Notes: generated by a model not told the origin, from the sequence alone. A stretch of DNA of 64,000 bases from Okapia johnstoni (GCA_024291935.2 CM044308.1:120244501-120308500), one strand, 5' to 3'; positions 12,271-25,312 are shown, counted from the first letter of the stretch. Numbers and translations are program-made.

Positions 12271-12329
12271 TAAATCCTCATATCAGTAATGAGTGTCTTG
12301 ATGCCCTATTTTAAAAATTAGAAATGTGG

Positions 12330-12514
12330 AAGTCAGTCAGTCGTGTCTGACTCTTTGCGACCCCATAGACTATACAGCCCATGGAATTCTCCAGGCCAGA
12401 ACACTGGAGTGGGTAGCCTTTCCCTTCTCCAAGGGATCTTCCCAATCCAGGGACTGAGCCCAGGTCTCCCTCATTGCAGGCAGATTCTTTACTAGCTGAG
12501 CCACAAGGGAAGCC
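12330..12514 (-). mobile_element. Bov-tA SINE
   Basis: This is a reversed Bov-tA: AGTCAGTCGTGTCTGACTCT at the left, CCTTTCCCTTCTCC in the middle, and head GCTGAGCCACAAGGGAAGCC at the right. It is followed at once by a second partial copy. Confidence 0.9.
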
Positions 12515-12636
12515 AAAAAATACTGGAGTGGGTTAGCCTATCCCTTCTCCAGTGGATCTTCCCAACCCAGGAATTGAACTAGGGTGTCCTGCATTGCAGG
12601 TGGATTCTTTACCAACTGAGCTATCAGGGAAGTCCC
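12515..12636 (-). mobile_element. Partial second Bov-tA copy in tandem
   Basis: It starts inside the body (ATACTGGAGTGGGTTAGCCT) and runs to an intact reversed head (GAGCTATCAGGGAAGTCC). It lacks the 3' part present in the copy to its left, and differs from it at many bases, so it is not a recent duplicate. Confidence 0.85.
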
Positions 12637-12924
12637 AAAATTAGAAAACTGGGCTCAAAGAGAGTAAACTGACTGAAATCACATAGCTAAGAAGAAAATC
12701 TGGTTTAGGAACCTAAATAAGCCTGACTCCAAAACCAGTTTTCATCTCACTACATCACACTACAACATACCTATACATTGCTCAAATATCTGTCAATATT
12801 ATAATAAAGAGCTCTCCAATAAAAAGAAAAGTTAGATGATGAAAGTTTCAAGTACTGCCAGGGTTAAAAGGTAGTAATAGAGGCACATGTATATTTTAGA
12901 ATATCTCTAGAATGTTGATTGGTT

Positions 12925-13222
12925 GTTGCTGTTCTTCAGTTGCTATCATGCCTGACTCTTTGCGACCCCATAGATGTAGTGTGCCAAGCTCCTTTGTGTT
13001 GTCCTCCACTATCTCCTGGAGTTTGCTCAAATTCTTGTCCATTGAGTCAGTGATGTTATCTAACCATCTAATCCTCTGCCGCTCCCTTCTCCTTTTGCCT
13101 TCAAGTTTTCCCAGCATCAGGATCTTTTCCAGTGACTTGGCTCTTCGCATCAGGTGGCCAAAGTATTGGAGCTTCAGCAACAGTCCTTCTGATGAATATT
13201 CAGGGTTGATTTCCTTTAAATT
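12925..13222 (-). mobile_element. BovB LINE 3' end fragment
   Basis: Reading the minus strand gives the C-terminal BovB ORF2 segment (GHLMRRAKSLEKILMLG, then RRRERQRIRWLD), followed by the 3' end. It is 5'-truncated to about 300 bp and carries internal lesions. Confidence 0.85.
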
Positions 13223-14104
13223 TTGGCACCAAATGTCTTCCTTTTGGGGGTATTTACTTTGGTATGGTGGGAAAGAGCGTACTCAGATATATTCATATTC
13301 TAATACATAATGGATAAAGAAACTATGTGCCAGCAGATAATAATCTTCTGAATTTTACTTATAATTGCAACTTTTATCATAGTAACTAGGTGCATCTAGT
13401 TATTCTGGCCAAATCTACCACTGAACTATCAAGAATTTTGTACAAACTACCAAAGAAAACTTAGATCAAAATGCTTCATATCAAATATAACTGTTTCTAT
13501 TATATTAGAAAAGGACCAGGATAAACATCAACTCAACACGGATTGTCAATTTCACAAATTTGCAATTTGAGACATTAAGATTTTTTTTTTAAAGTTTCTT
13601 GTGTGAGACACAAATAGTTTGACATAAATAGTTTCTTAGTTCACTGTAGCCATAGATGCCCTCAATCTTGCCACAGATGTTTCAACTACCAAGCTAGGTG
13701 TTACAGTCACTTAAGGAGGTTTTATATGAATTGTTCCTTATAACTATATGCCTGAGGCTTTGGAAAAGGAGTACCTATCTATAACTCTGAAAAGAATGAA
13801 GTCATTGTTATTTGCTTAAATGCACTTCATTAAATACTCTTTATGAGAAGGATGGATTCTGTCTCTTTTTTCTTATTGAATCAAGCCATTTGATTCTGAA
13901 GTTATCACGGCAGGAATGAAATGCTTACAAGTCAGTAAATAAGATAGAAACCTAACCAACAGAAAACAGCTCATTTGATGAGCAAGATGAATGATTAATA
14001 CAATTACATTCTCATTAAAAGTGATAACTTTTTTTTTATTCATATGTCTTTAAAAACAAATTGAATCAAACTATAAATCCACCATTTGAATACAATTCAC
14101 TTAC

Positions 14105-14185
14105 TGAAGCACAGGCCAAAATTCCAAAAAATCCAACCTTCTGTACTAGATTTTGAACTGCCAGTTTAGCCCGGGAGGCGAAATC
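14105..14185 (-). CDS. VMP1: VMP1 internal coding exon (27 codons)
   Basis: 81 bp on the minus strand encode 27 residues from [16 protein letters not shown] to [10 protein letters not shown]. This is the VMP1 segment entering a hydrophobic membrane or re-entrant helix of the DedA/VTT domain. The acceptor ends TACAG (AG at 14187-14186) and the donor is GTAAGTG (14104-14103). Both junctions are phase 0, so the exon can be skipped without frame change. The residue after VQ is Asn here, where I recall Lys in human. The upstream intron is about 31 kb, the largest in the window. Confidence 0.96.
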
Positions 14186-14285
14186 CTGTATAAAAGGAGG
14201 ATATCAAAACATTAATGATCCCCTCAGCTGTCTGTTTTATACATAGTATCAATAATGTGTATGTCTCAATCTCAAACTCCCAATT

Positions 14286-14395
14286 CCTCCAAAAGAAGGG
14301 GATATATGCATATATATGGCTGATTCATTCTCCTGAGCAGTAGAACCTAACACAACTGTGTAATTTACTCCAATAAAAATTAACTAAAAAAAAAA
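14286..14395 (+). repeat. L1 3' UTR end fragment
   Basis: GGATATATGCATATATATGG, CTGATTCATTCTCCTGAGCA and AATTTACTCCAATAAAAATT plus an A run are the ruminant L1 3' tail. It sits just upstream (in transcript sense) of the VMP1 exon at 14105-14185, about 100 bp from its acceptor. Confidence 0.75.
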
Positions 14396-17300
14396 TTAAT
14401 GAAAAATAGAAGAAGGAAAGATGGCTCTTTACAGTTGATAATATTAATTGTCTAATAATCTGAAAGCAGTGATTCATGTAATAAGATGATATTAAAAAAA
14501 ATCAAAGCAGGTTGCACTGAAAAACATGTGAATAAAATCTTGATAAAACATTAACTACACAACCTTAAAGATAAATTTATAATACATTTCAAGAATAAGC
14601 CAAAACACTGCATTTTTTTGGTTCTCTTTGGATTATCTAGAGATGAACAAAATGTTATAAAACAATCATAAACCAACCCATTTTTTTGGAAATGCTAGTT
14701 TACCACTATCTCTTTCTCGTTCCTTTAATAATTCACAAGACTTACTCCCTGATTAATACCAGGGTAGGAAATCAAAGAATTTTCCAAGACAGAAAATGAA
14801 GACACCTCTACTGATCACTAGCCAGAAGATGGAAAAAAAACAGTTTTGTGGCAGTAACTTAGCATTCATTACCCCCAAAACAAATAACGTCCTACACTGC
14901 AAAGTTTGTGCTAGAAGTAAAAATGGTTTTCACAAACATTTTACTGAAAAGGCTCAAGCCTTTCAGTAATCCTGGGGTGCATGCAAGTAGGGCAGATTCT
15001 TCAGACTCTAAAATCAGTGCTCTTTTTATTTCACCATGTCATCTCCCAGACTGAAACATACATTTGGGTGGCTAGTTTATTCCACACTCTTCTTCTTCTA
15101 GCATGTGCATGCTAAAATTATATTTATTTATTTTTTCTCAACCTTATAGAACATTCATAATATAAATGATAGAAGGTTCTTTCATAGAATAGGAATAGGG
15201 TTTAAAGCATTTGTGGATTCCGGCTTAAAAAAACAAACACACCAAAACCACTTTAACCCAAAATATTATGTTGAACAGTTCTATCAAATTACCACAACAG
15301 TGAATACTGAAATTAAAAAAAAAAAGGAAGACCTTCCTCCTACTTACTTGTTGAGGATGGTGAGAAAGTCAAAGCAATTACAACAATAATATATATTTTT
15401 AAAGACGTTAGCAGTTAATACAAATACTTTCAAGTTCAAACATACAGGCTCTCAAAGTTAATCATTAAATTCTACAATGCAATTTTGTAATTTTACAACT
15501 TATTTTCAAAGACAGAATTTTTCTTTTCAGATTAGGCTTACTATTTCAGGAAATAAATAGTTTCAGATCTAATATTTTTAAACAACTGAATTACCACAGC
15601 AAAGAGTTCTTTGCATTTTTAAAAAAAATTTCTAACTGAAGATTTAATTTTTTCTTAAATTAACATTCATTGCATTAAGTGTGAAATACTGATTTTATTG
15701 ATTCAAAAACTGTTTAGGGATATATAATGAAATCAGTTTTCCTATTAACATTAAAAACAAATTACACTTCCATTTGTTTTGAATAACTTACATAATTCAC
15801 AAATTACTAAATTTGTAATTCATAAAAGCACTAAATAAAAACTGGCCATAATGAATAGACATGTTTTGAGTTTTAAATACACAATACTATTAGATTATAA
15901 ATTAGTTATAAAATTTTAATTACTATAGCCCAAGTTTTAAAAATATAAATTCAGGAAAATGTCTTTCTTTATAGCTCTTGATATCTTCATAGCAAATCTA
16001 CTTCAGTGAAAGATGGTGCTCACCTGTGAAGAAAAAGTAAAACAAAGGAAACGAAAACTACACAAATTTTATCTTAAAAACAGCAAAAGTTTTTATAAAC
16101 CTATCTTCCAAGTCAGATTAATATAGGAACATTTTTCTACCACAGAATTTATGCAATCCTCAATATATAAAGTTACAAAAAATTCGTTTTTTGTGTAAAA
16201 TGGTGTAGACAATATCAACAAAGCATTGAATTTGAAAAGTTTGCTGTCCTGTTTGTTTCCCTTTATCTTAATTTCAAAGCTTTAGAATTTTGCATTTATT
16301 TAAAGCAAGTGACTATGATAGTGCCATTATTTTAAACTTATGTTATTTTTCTACTATAGAGATACACATACATACATTTAAATTAGAAAACAGGTATGAT
16401 TATATTAGTTGGTTACATAGAGGAGAAAATATTGAACATTATGCAGATCAGCTAACACATAAAATAATACAAGTATTTAAGCCTTCGTAAGTTCAAGAAA
16501 TCATGTTTTGAAAAACATCCTGAAAGTAAGGAGCTATTTTATCCCTTAACAGAATCTCTTTACTCATCAGAAATTAGACAAAAACAAAGGAAAATAGACT
16601 CCCTGTTCTTTTGGATACCTGGGTGCTCATCATCAATTATCCTTAAGAGCACTTCAAGAATCTTTATTTGAAGGAAAAGAGTCACTCTACCCAAATCAGT
16701 GAAACAGAAAGCTCCCTTTACTCTCTCTCTTTCTTCTTTTTCAAACTAACTTTTAGCTGGCATGTCTCACAAAGAAAATAAGTTAAGTGCCTTTTTAATA
16801 GGGAGCTTTACTTTTTAAAAAGTTGGAAAGTCATCTACTGAAAACAGATTTCATAAATCTTATTATGTGTTACACACACACACACACACACGCGCGCGCA
16901 TGCACACATACACACACAGAGAATGACCATGCTACTTTCAGTTCCTATTAATTTATTTTCCACGTCTTTCACAATATTCTCAGAATTAAAATTACATTTA
17001 TTTGTTAAAAAATCCATAAAAATTTATTTAAATTAAAATAATAAGTCTGCACAGTTACTTTCATTACAAGAAACCAACAGCAGGAGTATACAGCTCGAGG
17101 CAGAATTTTGTTTTTCCTTGCCAGAGTAATGAAAACAAACTCAAGGAAGCATTATACTAGTATCTGTACCAAATCTGAAATATTTTACAAGGGTAACTTA
17201 ACTCATGTTTAGATTTCATAAACATAGCTATATTTTGTTGCTTTTATTTTAAACTTATTTCACTTTTAAAGTCATATTCAAAACTTACTGGTATGGCTTT

Positions 17301-19734
17301 AAAGGCTTTGTTAACATATTTATTAAAAACATCATTTTTAAATTGTCTAAAATGTTCTACATGTTAAATGTAGTTATATGTTTTTGTTTGCTGCTCTGCA
17401 GTTTTACAAGTTTTTATTTTTAAACAACTTCAATACTTTATTATTTGCATAATCTGATAGCTTTCTAATGATGTAAAAGTAACATTTTCTATGCATTAAA
17501 ATATTTCTATTTGTGTTCCCTTTTAAAGAGAGAGAAATGTACTGTAGATAAAATATTACAATATAAACCCAACTTACACACACACAGCAAAAAAACCCTC
17601 TTTTACTAATGTTTAAAAGAACAATTTCAAACAAAATTTGCTATTCAGTTTAGGCCATAAGATAAAATAAACTAGCCAAGAATAAATGTGTACCATAATA
17701 AAAAGCAATCATTTAAAGGAAAAGTTTAACAAATCAATATGTTAGGTTTTCAACATTAAAGTTAAATATCAAAGGAAATTAAGACTTAATTTTAATCTTT
17801 TTTCTTGTGTTTGTGGGAATAGTGTAGCAAGTTCAATTTGATTACTTCCTCAATTGTCATTCTTCATAAAAAAAAATCTGTACAACTAAAACCAAATTCC
17901 TTTTAGCAGTTTCATTTCTCTGGACTCAGATTTCACAACGTTTATGTATTTCACAACTTTAGTGCCCAAGAGCTCAGAGTTTCATCCTCTAGCTCTACCT
18001 AAACAAGTAGTATGCATTCACAGTTAGTACTCATAGATCACTTTCTACATTTTAGAAGTAAACAAACAAAATACAAGTAAATAAAATTATCTTTCCCACT
18101 CCCACTGACAGTGATTATCATGCTTCTGAAAGTAAGAACGAGAGACACTAGGAACGTTTTTCCAATGATTACAGAAGACAAGACGAAGAGAAGTTACAAG
18201 TACTTAACTACTGAGATTTCAAGGATTAATAAAGAAAAGCAAACAATGCTTTTGAGTATGAATATTTCTGCACTACTTTTGCTTCGTATTTCTTTTTCCT
18301 AAGAAATATTTATGATAAAGATAAGAGAAACTATATAGCTAATTATAATTAGATTGCAAAATACTAACTTTTGAAGAGGTCGACTTAAGATTTAAATATT
18401 TGCAATAATATTTATCTTCAAGTGGTAACAGTAAACCTTTTCACTCTCATGATAAGGGATCACATTAAATTCTAAGATTTCCTTAAAAGCAACAGAAAAT
18501 CCATAAACATGTTAAATGAATGCAATATTATTAGAGATAAATATGTATTTGGTTAACAGCTTATGTTAGTTTGAGCTGATCTATCACCATCAATGTGAGG
18601 TAACTGGTCAGTAGTTGTATAAATCAACTGCTTTTTAATATATTATATGTTAAAACTTCTGCTGAGTTAATCCTTTCTTGGATTTGACACTGAATTGGCT
18701 CCACAGTCCATATTAAAATCCACAGAGCAACTGCTTCAATAATAATTTCTTGTTTATAAGAGGATTTGTGTTAAACTGCATTTGTGAAGTTCTTTTGGTA
18801 TCTAAAAATGACTTGCTAATTTCTGTGTTCTACTCAGATATGTTGTATCATGTTATTATTCTGTATTAACCTGAAATGGAGTTAAGACAGTAATGATGAC
18901 TTAATATTGTAAGTTGTTTCAGCATCATGGACAATCATCCTGAAATAAGTATTTTCTACAATGAAATAATATTATATGTGGTAAACAACATAATGGGTAT
19001 AATTAATTATCATCTTCATAGAAATTAGACTGAAACACAACTCATAATTTTAAAATCTTTCTCCTCTTAAAAACAGAAAAAAATGTTTGTTAATTGCAAT
19101 TTCCTACCTGTTATCAGGACTCATTATGAGCTCTTTCACATACAGATATGAATCATTAATTTATTAAATGCAAACTGAACAAAATATTTCATTTTAGTGT
19201 TGACATCCTCAACAATATTATTAATGTAACTGATATGATTTAATATTGCATATTTGAATAGGTCTCCTTTAAATGGAGTATAATTTCAAAGGAGTCACAT
19301 ATCACCTATTTTGTTTTTGAATTATAATGGACTCACACAAACTAGCAACATGAAGACTGTTAGGAAATAAACTCTAAAATACAAGTAGGGGAATTAACTT
19401 GATGAAATAAAGTGATTGCAGTAATGGAAACTAATTAATAAATTTTAAATTCAGTACCTATAGGATGCTGGATTATAAAATACACACACATTTTCCCCAA
19501 AAAAGTGATCAGAAAAGAATGGTTCAACTACTTTCAAAAACGAAAGTTTCAATATCCAATTTTTAGATTTTACATTACTAAGCCATAGATGACAACTAGA
19601 ATTTCTATTTAAATTGGAAATTAGCATAAAATTCTATAATCATTCAAACAGAATATATCACATAAGCACATTTCAAAAATGCAAAGAAACTTCATCCTAA
19701 AAATAATTTATGGAGATTTAGAAGTTTTAACAGG
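14396..19734. other. VMP1: 5.3-kb repeat-poor intronic block
   Basis: Apart from the CA microsatellite near 16.9 kb I recognise no SINE, LINE, LTR or DNA-transposon fossil here, and no exon. The sequence is AT-rich with short open frames only. Confidence 0.5.
16872..16918. repeat. (CA)n/(CG)n microsatellite
   Basis: ACACACACACACACACACGC followed by GCGCGCATGCACACATACAC: a CA run that has mutated into a short CG run. The Val-Cys open frame across it is spurious. Confidence 0.9.
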
Positions 19735-21286
19735 AGATTAGAGAGTTCTCCTTCAGGATGCCAACAAAGGAAGCTCCTGAACTCATCTCCTCCCATGAAC
19801 ACACTGAACTGAACTCACAACTCCCATCTTTTTCCTGTAGAGGGAAAGGGTTGGCTCCCCACAAACCCACTTCTGATGCTCTAAGTTTTAAGACTTCCAC
19901 CTGATAGACGGGCTCCGCAAACATCTAGCTTTGAAAGTCAACAGGGCTTGTGTCCATGAGACCTACAAGGCTATAGTGAACTAAGAGATACCAAAGTAAA
20001 AAAGCAGTATTTATATACCTAAATGGAGAAATAGACACCAATACAATAATTGAAGGTGACTCTAATACTCCATTTTTACCAGTGGATAGAGCATCCAAAC
20101 TGAAAATCAATAAGGAAACACTGGAATTAAATGACATGTAAGACGAGCTGGACTTAATGGACATATTTACAGAATAGCCCATTCCAAAGCAGCAGAATAT
20201 ACATTCTTCTTCAGCACACATGGAACATTATCCAGGATAGATCACATATTAGAACATAAGATAAGTATTAATAAATTTAAGCAGACTGAAATCATATCAG
20301 TCTTCTCTTCTGGAATCAATGGTATGAAACAAAAAATCAATTTCAAGAAGAAAATTGGAAACTTCACAAATATGTGAAGATTTAACCACATGCTACTGAA
20401 CAATCAATGGGTCAAGGTACTTAAAAGTGAAATAAAAATATTGTCTTGACACAAAAAATTGGAAACACAAAATTTATGGGATGCAGCAAAAGCAATTCCA
20501 AGATAAAAATTCATAGTGATACATGAATACATCAAGAAATAAGATCTCAAACACCTAACTTCATACCTGAAGGAATGAGAGCACATAGAACAAACCAAGT
20601 CCAAAGTCAGAAGGGAGGAAATAAAGTCATAGTGGAAGTAAATAAAATACACTAGAAAAACAGCAGACAAGTCAACGAAACTAGAAGAATTTTGAAAAGA
20701 TAATCAATTAGACAAAATTTTCATTAGATTCACCAAGAAACAAAAGAGAGGACTTATAGAAATAAAAGAAAAAACAAAAGAGGAGACACAACAACTGATA
20801 CCACATAAATACTAAGGATCACGAGACCACTATGAACAATGACATGCTGAAAAACTGAACAAGCTAGAGAAATGGATAAATTTCTAGAAACCTACAACTG
20901 ACCAACACTGAATCATGAGGAAATAGAAAATGTGAACAGACTAATTACTTGTAAGGAGATTGAATTAGTAATCAAAAACTTCCCAACAAAGTAAAGTCCG
21001 GCACCAGATGGTTTCACTGGTGAATTCTATCAAATATTTAAAGAACTAACACCAATCTTCTCAAATGCTTCCAAAAAACTGAAAAGGAGGAATCACTTCC
21101 AACTCCACTTTAAGAGACCAGCATTACCCCAAATCAAAACCAGACAAGGACACTACAAATATAGAAAATTATAGGCCAATATACCTGATGAACATAGATG
21201 CAAAAATCCTTTAAAAAAAAAATTAGCAAACTGAATTCAACAACACATTAGAAGGGTTATTCACCATGATCAAATGGGATTTAGAC

Positions 21287-21497
21287 GTCTTCCCTGGTGG
21301 CTCAGTGGCAAAGAATCTGCCTGCCAATCAATGCAGGAGACACGGGTTCGATCCCTAAGTCAGAAGATCCCTTAGAGAAGGAAATGGCAACCCACTCCAG
21401 TATTCTTGCCTGAGAAATTCCAGGGACAGAGGAGCCTGGCGGGCCACAGTTCATGGGGTCGCAAAAGAGTAGGACACGACTTAGTGACTAAACAACA
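21287..21497 (+). mobile_element. Bov-tA SINE inside L1
   Basis: The head is CTTCCCTGGTGGCTCAG, the box B relic GGGTTCGATCCCTAAG, and the body CAACCCACTCCAGTATTC to GGACACGACTTAGTGAC. It sits inside the L1 at 19.7-23.9 kb and is therefore younger than it. Confidence 0.9.
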
Positions 21498-21867
21498 TCT
21501 GCAAATTGTGATGCACCACATGATCATCTCACAGCTGCAGCAAAGCACTTGACTACATCCAACATCCATTCATCATACAAATTCTTAAAAAGGGGGTCAG
21601 AAGGAATCTAGTACGGCAAGGCCATAGTTAATATCATAGTCTTGTGAAAAACTGAAAGCTTTTCCTCTAAATTCAGGAACAAGACAGGATGTCCACTCTT
21701 ACAATTTTTATTCAAATGGAAAATGAAAAAGTAAAGCTGTATCTTTTTGCAGATGACATATTATATACAGAAAATCCTAAATACTTCAGCAAAAAACTGT
21801 TAGAACTAATCAACTAATTCAATCAAGTTGGAGGATAAAAAAAATCAATATACAAACATCTATTGTG

Positions 21868-22192
21868 GGGACTTCCGTGGTGGCTCAGTGGTAAAGAATC
21901 TGCCTGCCAATGCAGGAGACACAGGTTCGATTCCTGATCTGGGAAGATCCCACCTGCCGTGCAGCAACTAAGCGCATGTGCCACAAATACTGGGCCTGTG
22001 CTCTAGACTCTGGGAGCCACAACTGCTGGGCCCACGGTACTGCAACTACTGCCTCTGCTCTGCAACAAGGGAAGCCCCCGCAATAAGAAGCCTGAGCACT
22101 GCAACTAGAGAACAGGTCCCACTCATGACGACTAGAGAAAAGCCCGGGCAGCAACAAAGACTCAGCACAGCCAAAAGTAGGTAAATAAATAA
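21868..22192 (+). mobile_element. CHR-type SINE inside L1, exact 10-bp target-site duplication
   Basis: The head is GGGACTTCCGTGGTGGCTCA, the box B relic AGGTTCGATTCCTG, and a long body of GCAACTA-type words leads to a GTAAATAAATAAAT tail. ATCTATTGTG flanks it exactly at 21858-21867 and 22193-22202. Confidence 0.88.
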
Positions 22193-23293
22193 ATCTATTG
22201 TGCTTCTATACACTTATAATGAACTATCAGAAAAAGAAATTAAGAAAATATATGTGTTTACAGTTATACCAAAAAAGAATAAAAAACCTAGGACTATATT
22301 TAACCAAGGAAATGGAAAACTTGCATACTGAGGAAAGAAATTAGAAAGACATGATATGCTCATGGATTGGAAAAATATTGTTAAAATGTCCATAACCACT
22401 CAAAGCAATCGACAGAATCAATGCAATCCCAAATAAAATTCCAAAAGCATTTTTCACAGAAACAGAACAATCTTCAAATGTGAATGCAATGACAGAAGAC
22501 CCAGAATAGCCAAAGCAACCTTGGCAAAGATGAACAAAGCTGCAGCCATCATGTTTTCTGATTCCAAACTGTATTACAAAGCATATGATATTGGCTTAAA
22601 AACTGACACACAGATCAACAGAAGAGAATAGAGAGCCCAGAAATAAACCCTCACGTATACAATCAATTAATTTATGACAAAGAAGCCAAGCATATATAAT
22701 GCGGAAAGAACAGTTTCTTCAATAAATGGTATTAAAAAAAAAAAAAGATAGCCACAGACAAAAGAATCAAACTGGATCCCTATCTTACACCACACACAAA
22801 AATCAATTCAAAATGGATTAAACACAAGACCAGATGATCTGACACCATAAAACTCTTCTTAGAAGTAAACATAGTAGGTAAGCCCCCTGATTTTGGTCTT
22901 AGCAAAGATTTTTTTCTTCTTTCATCAGCAATAAGAAAAGTCAACCTACCGACTGAGAGAAAATATCTGCAAACTATGTACCTAATAAGGGGTTAATATC
23001 CAAAACATATAGGGAACTCATACAATTCAACAGAAAAGAAAATCTAATTTAAAAAAAAGGCAGAGGATACAAACAGATATTTTTCCAAAAAGAGACACAT
23101 ATGGCCAATAGGTACAGGAAAAGTTGTTCCACATCACTGATCACCAGGGAAATCAAAAACATAATGAGAAAACATCTCACAACTGTTAGAATGGCTATCA
23201 TAAAAGAGACAAGATAATGTGTTTGCAAAGATGTAGAGAAAAAGATGGTGACTGTTGGTGGGAGTATAAATTGGTACAACCAGTATGAAAAGT

Positions 23294-23507
23294 GAAAGTG
23301 AAAGTGAAGTCGCTCAGTCATGTCCGACTCTTCGTGACCCCATGCATTGTAGCCCACCAGGCTCCTCCATCCATGGAATTTTCTAGGCAAGAGTACTGGA
23401 GTGGGTTGCCATTTCCTTCTCCAGGGGATCTTCCTGACCCGGGGATCGAACCTGGGTCTCCTGCATTGTGGGCAGACGCTTTACTGTCTCAGCCACTAGG
23501 GAATCCC
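23294..23507 (-). mobile_element. Bov-tA SINE inside L1
   Basis: This is a reversed Bov-tA from AGTCGCTCAGTCATGTCC to the head at TCAGCCACTAGGGAATCCCC. It is preceded by a short GTGAAA tandem run (reversed tail). Confidence 0.9.
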
Positions 23508-25021
23508 CATAAAAAAAACATAGTACTAAATTATCTCACTTATATGTGCAATCTAAATAAAGATCCTGACATCACATACAGAAAACCAGGCTGGTGATTG
23601 CCAGAGGCAGAAGAATGGAGGGTGGGTGAAATGGGCATAGGTGGTCAAAAGGTACAAACTCCCAGTTAAAAGATAAATTAAGTTCTGAGGATGTAATGTA
23701 TAGCATGGTGAGTCTCATTAACAGGACTGTATTGTATATTTGAAAGTTATTAAGAGAGTAGATCTTTAAAGTTTTTCAAAAGAAAAAACTTTCTGTAACA
23801 ATATGTGGTAATGGATGTTAATAAAACTTACTGTGGTAATCATTTTGCAGCATATACATATATCAAGTCATTAAGCTGTACACCTAAAACTAACACACTG
23901 TTATACGTTAATTATATCTCAATTAAAAAACATAAGCATTCAGCAGTTAAAAAGAAGGAAAAAGAAAAAAGGAACTAATGTTTCCTTAGATGATTCTCAA
24001 GTGGGGCAAAAATCTGTAAATAACAAATATGAGAAATCTTTGTATTCCAATATGTAATGAATAAACATTTATCTTCTTCATATCCCAGCCAGTAGATGAA
24101 ATTTTTAGGAAGTTAAAAATAATGGTTATAAGGCAGTATTGGATTCTCTAGCTAGAATTATCTATTGCCTGCTTCTGTCACTATCTAAAAATGTGATATG
24201 GTTTTCTTCTCTTTGACATGTTAAAAACAAAACTGAACATAAAGGCCGTCTTTTCCCCTTCAAAAATGGGGGTATTACATATAAAAATATAAACATAAAA
24301 ATTTTGTTTTTTTAATCAAAATCTATGAAGTCATGTCTAAAAATGAACACAAAGATCTGTGTATTTTCTGAAACAGTAAGAAACATTTATTTTGGCAACG
24401 AGCTAAATTTAGTAAGTACTAAAAACCTGATCCACATAGAAATCTGAAAATTCAGATATTTTTACTCTTCATATTCATATGTTTCTATTATTTAATGAGG
24501 TTTTATGAGGTTGCATACTGTGAAAACTTAGTGGGTCACAAATAGCATCGTCTTTTAATGAACAGAATAAAAATGTGAGATTAATACATGTGGTACAAGT
24601 AAACTGCTGTTTAGTCACTAAGTCTGTTTCATTATTCCAATTACACGTGCATAGGCTCTACATACAATCAATATCATTTGTAATACGGAATATGGTAAAA
24701 AAGAAAGGTCCAAAAGTCACTGATACAATGACAATAATGTCTGTCGCAGGTTCTATGGCACTTTGTCCACATTGTACCTTTCAAAAATTACATGTGAATG
24801 ATCAGTTAAGTTTTTTCACATAAAAGGATACACGTGGAACATATAATCTGTGAATGACACACATTTCAGAGTGTTGTGTATAAAATAGGAAGCTACCAGT
24901 CACATCTGGGTCAAAGTCATAATTAAATTAATTTCTACATGCACTCATGTATTTATTACCAAATTTACCTTGGGGGGAGGGCAGTAAATTACAGTAGATA
25001 TACAGTAATATATATAAATCT

Positions 25022-25300
25022 GGAGAAGGCAATGGCAACCCACTCCAGTCCTCTTGCCTGGAAAATCCCATGGACGGAGGAGCCTGGTAGGCTCCAGTCC
25101 ATGGGGTCGCTAGGAGTCGGACACACATGACTGAGTGACTTCACTTTCACTTTTCACTTTCATGCCTTGGAGAAGAAAATGGCAACCCACTCCAGTACTC
25201 TTGCCTGGAGAATCCCAGGGACGGGGGAGCCTGGTGGGCGGCCGTCTCTGGGGTCGCACAGAGTCGGACACGACTGAAGCGACTTAGCAGCAGCAGCAGC
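25022..25300 (+). mobile_element. BOV-A2 dimeric SINE with exact 12-bp target-site duplication
   Basis: It runs from GGAGAAGGCAATGGCAACCC through the second monomer to an (AGC)n tail. ATATATAAATCT occurs at 25010-25021 and again at 25301-25312. Confidence 0.95.
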
Positions 25301-25312
25301 ATATATAAATCT

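Larger units (their letters stand above)
12283..12760 (-). repeat. MIR SINE fossil split by stacked Bov-tA copies
   Basis: Left piece 12283-12329 (GCCCTATTTTAAAAATTAGA) and right piece 12637-12760 (AAAACTGGGCTCAAAGAGAG, AAATCACATAGCTAAG) belong to one reversed MIR. The repeated AAAATTAGAAA around the inserted block is the likely target-site duplication. Confidence 0.6.
10257..14104 (-). other. VMP1: VMP1 intron of 3848 bp
   Basis: Named content is a minus-strand MIR, a 39-bp BovB remnant, two stacked Bov-tA copies splitting a second MIR, and a BovB 3' end. 10257-11814 and 13223-14104 are AT-rich and unassigned. Confidence 0.85.
19735..23935 (+). mobile_element. Old, broken L1 (ORF2 EN and RT regions to 3' end), interrupted by three SINEs
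   Basis: L1 blocks appear in order. A segment near 19740-19930 may come from the 5' part. Endonuclease-region words include ACACATGGAACATTATCCAG. The RT catalytic motif FADD is at 21746-21757 (TTTGCAGATGAC). C-terminal words follow (AAGCAACCTTGGCAAAGATG, GGTGGGAGTATAAATTGGTA), then a 3' end with TTAATTATATCTCAATTAAA. Stops and frameshifts are frequent. It is cut by a Bov-tA at 21287-21497, a CHR SINE at 21868-22192 and a Bov-tA at 23294-23507. Together about 3.4 kb of L1 remains. Confidence 0.85.

Noticed and set aside
16835..17017. Cys/Val-rich open frame on the minus strand
   Set aside because: It is produced by the CA/CG microsatellite.
23049..23597. Overlapping open frames of 113 and 101 codons on opposite strands
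   Set aside because: Both lie in the Bov-tA at 23294-23507 and adjoining L1. The Pro/Ser-rich peptide is a well-known SINE artefact that recurs at 28.4, 43.5 and 54.3 kb.
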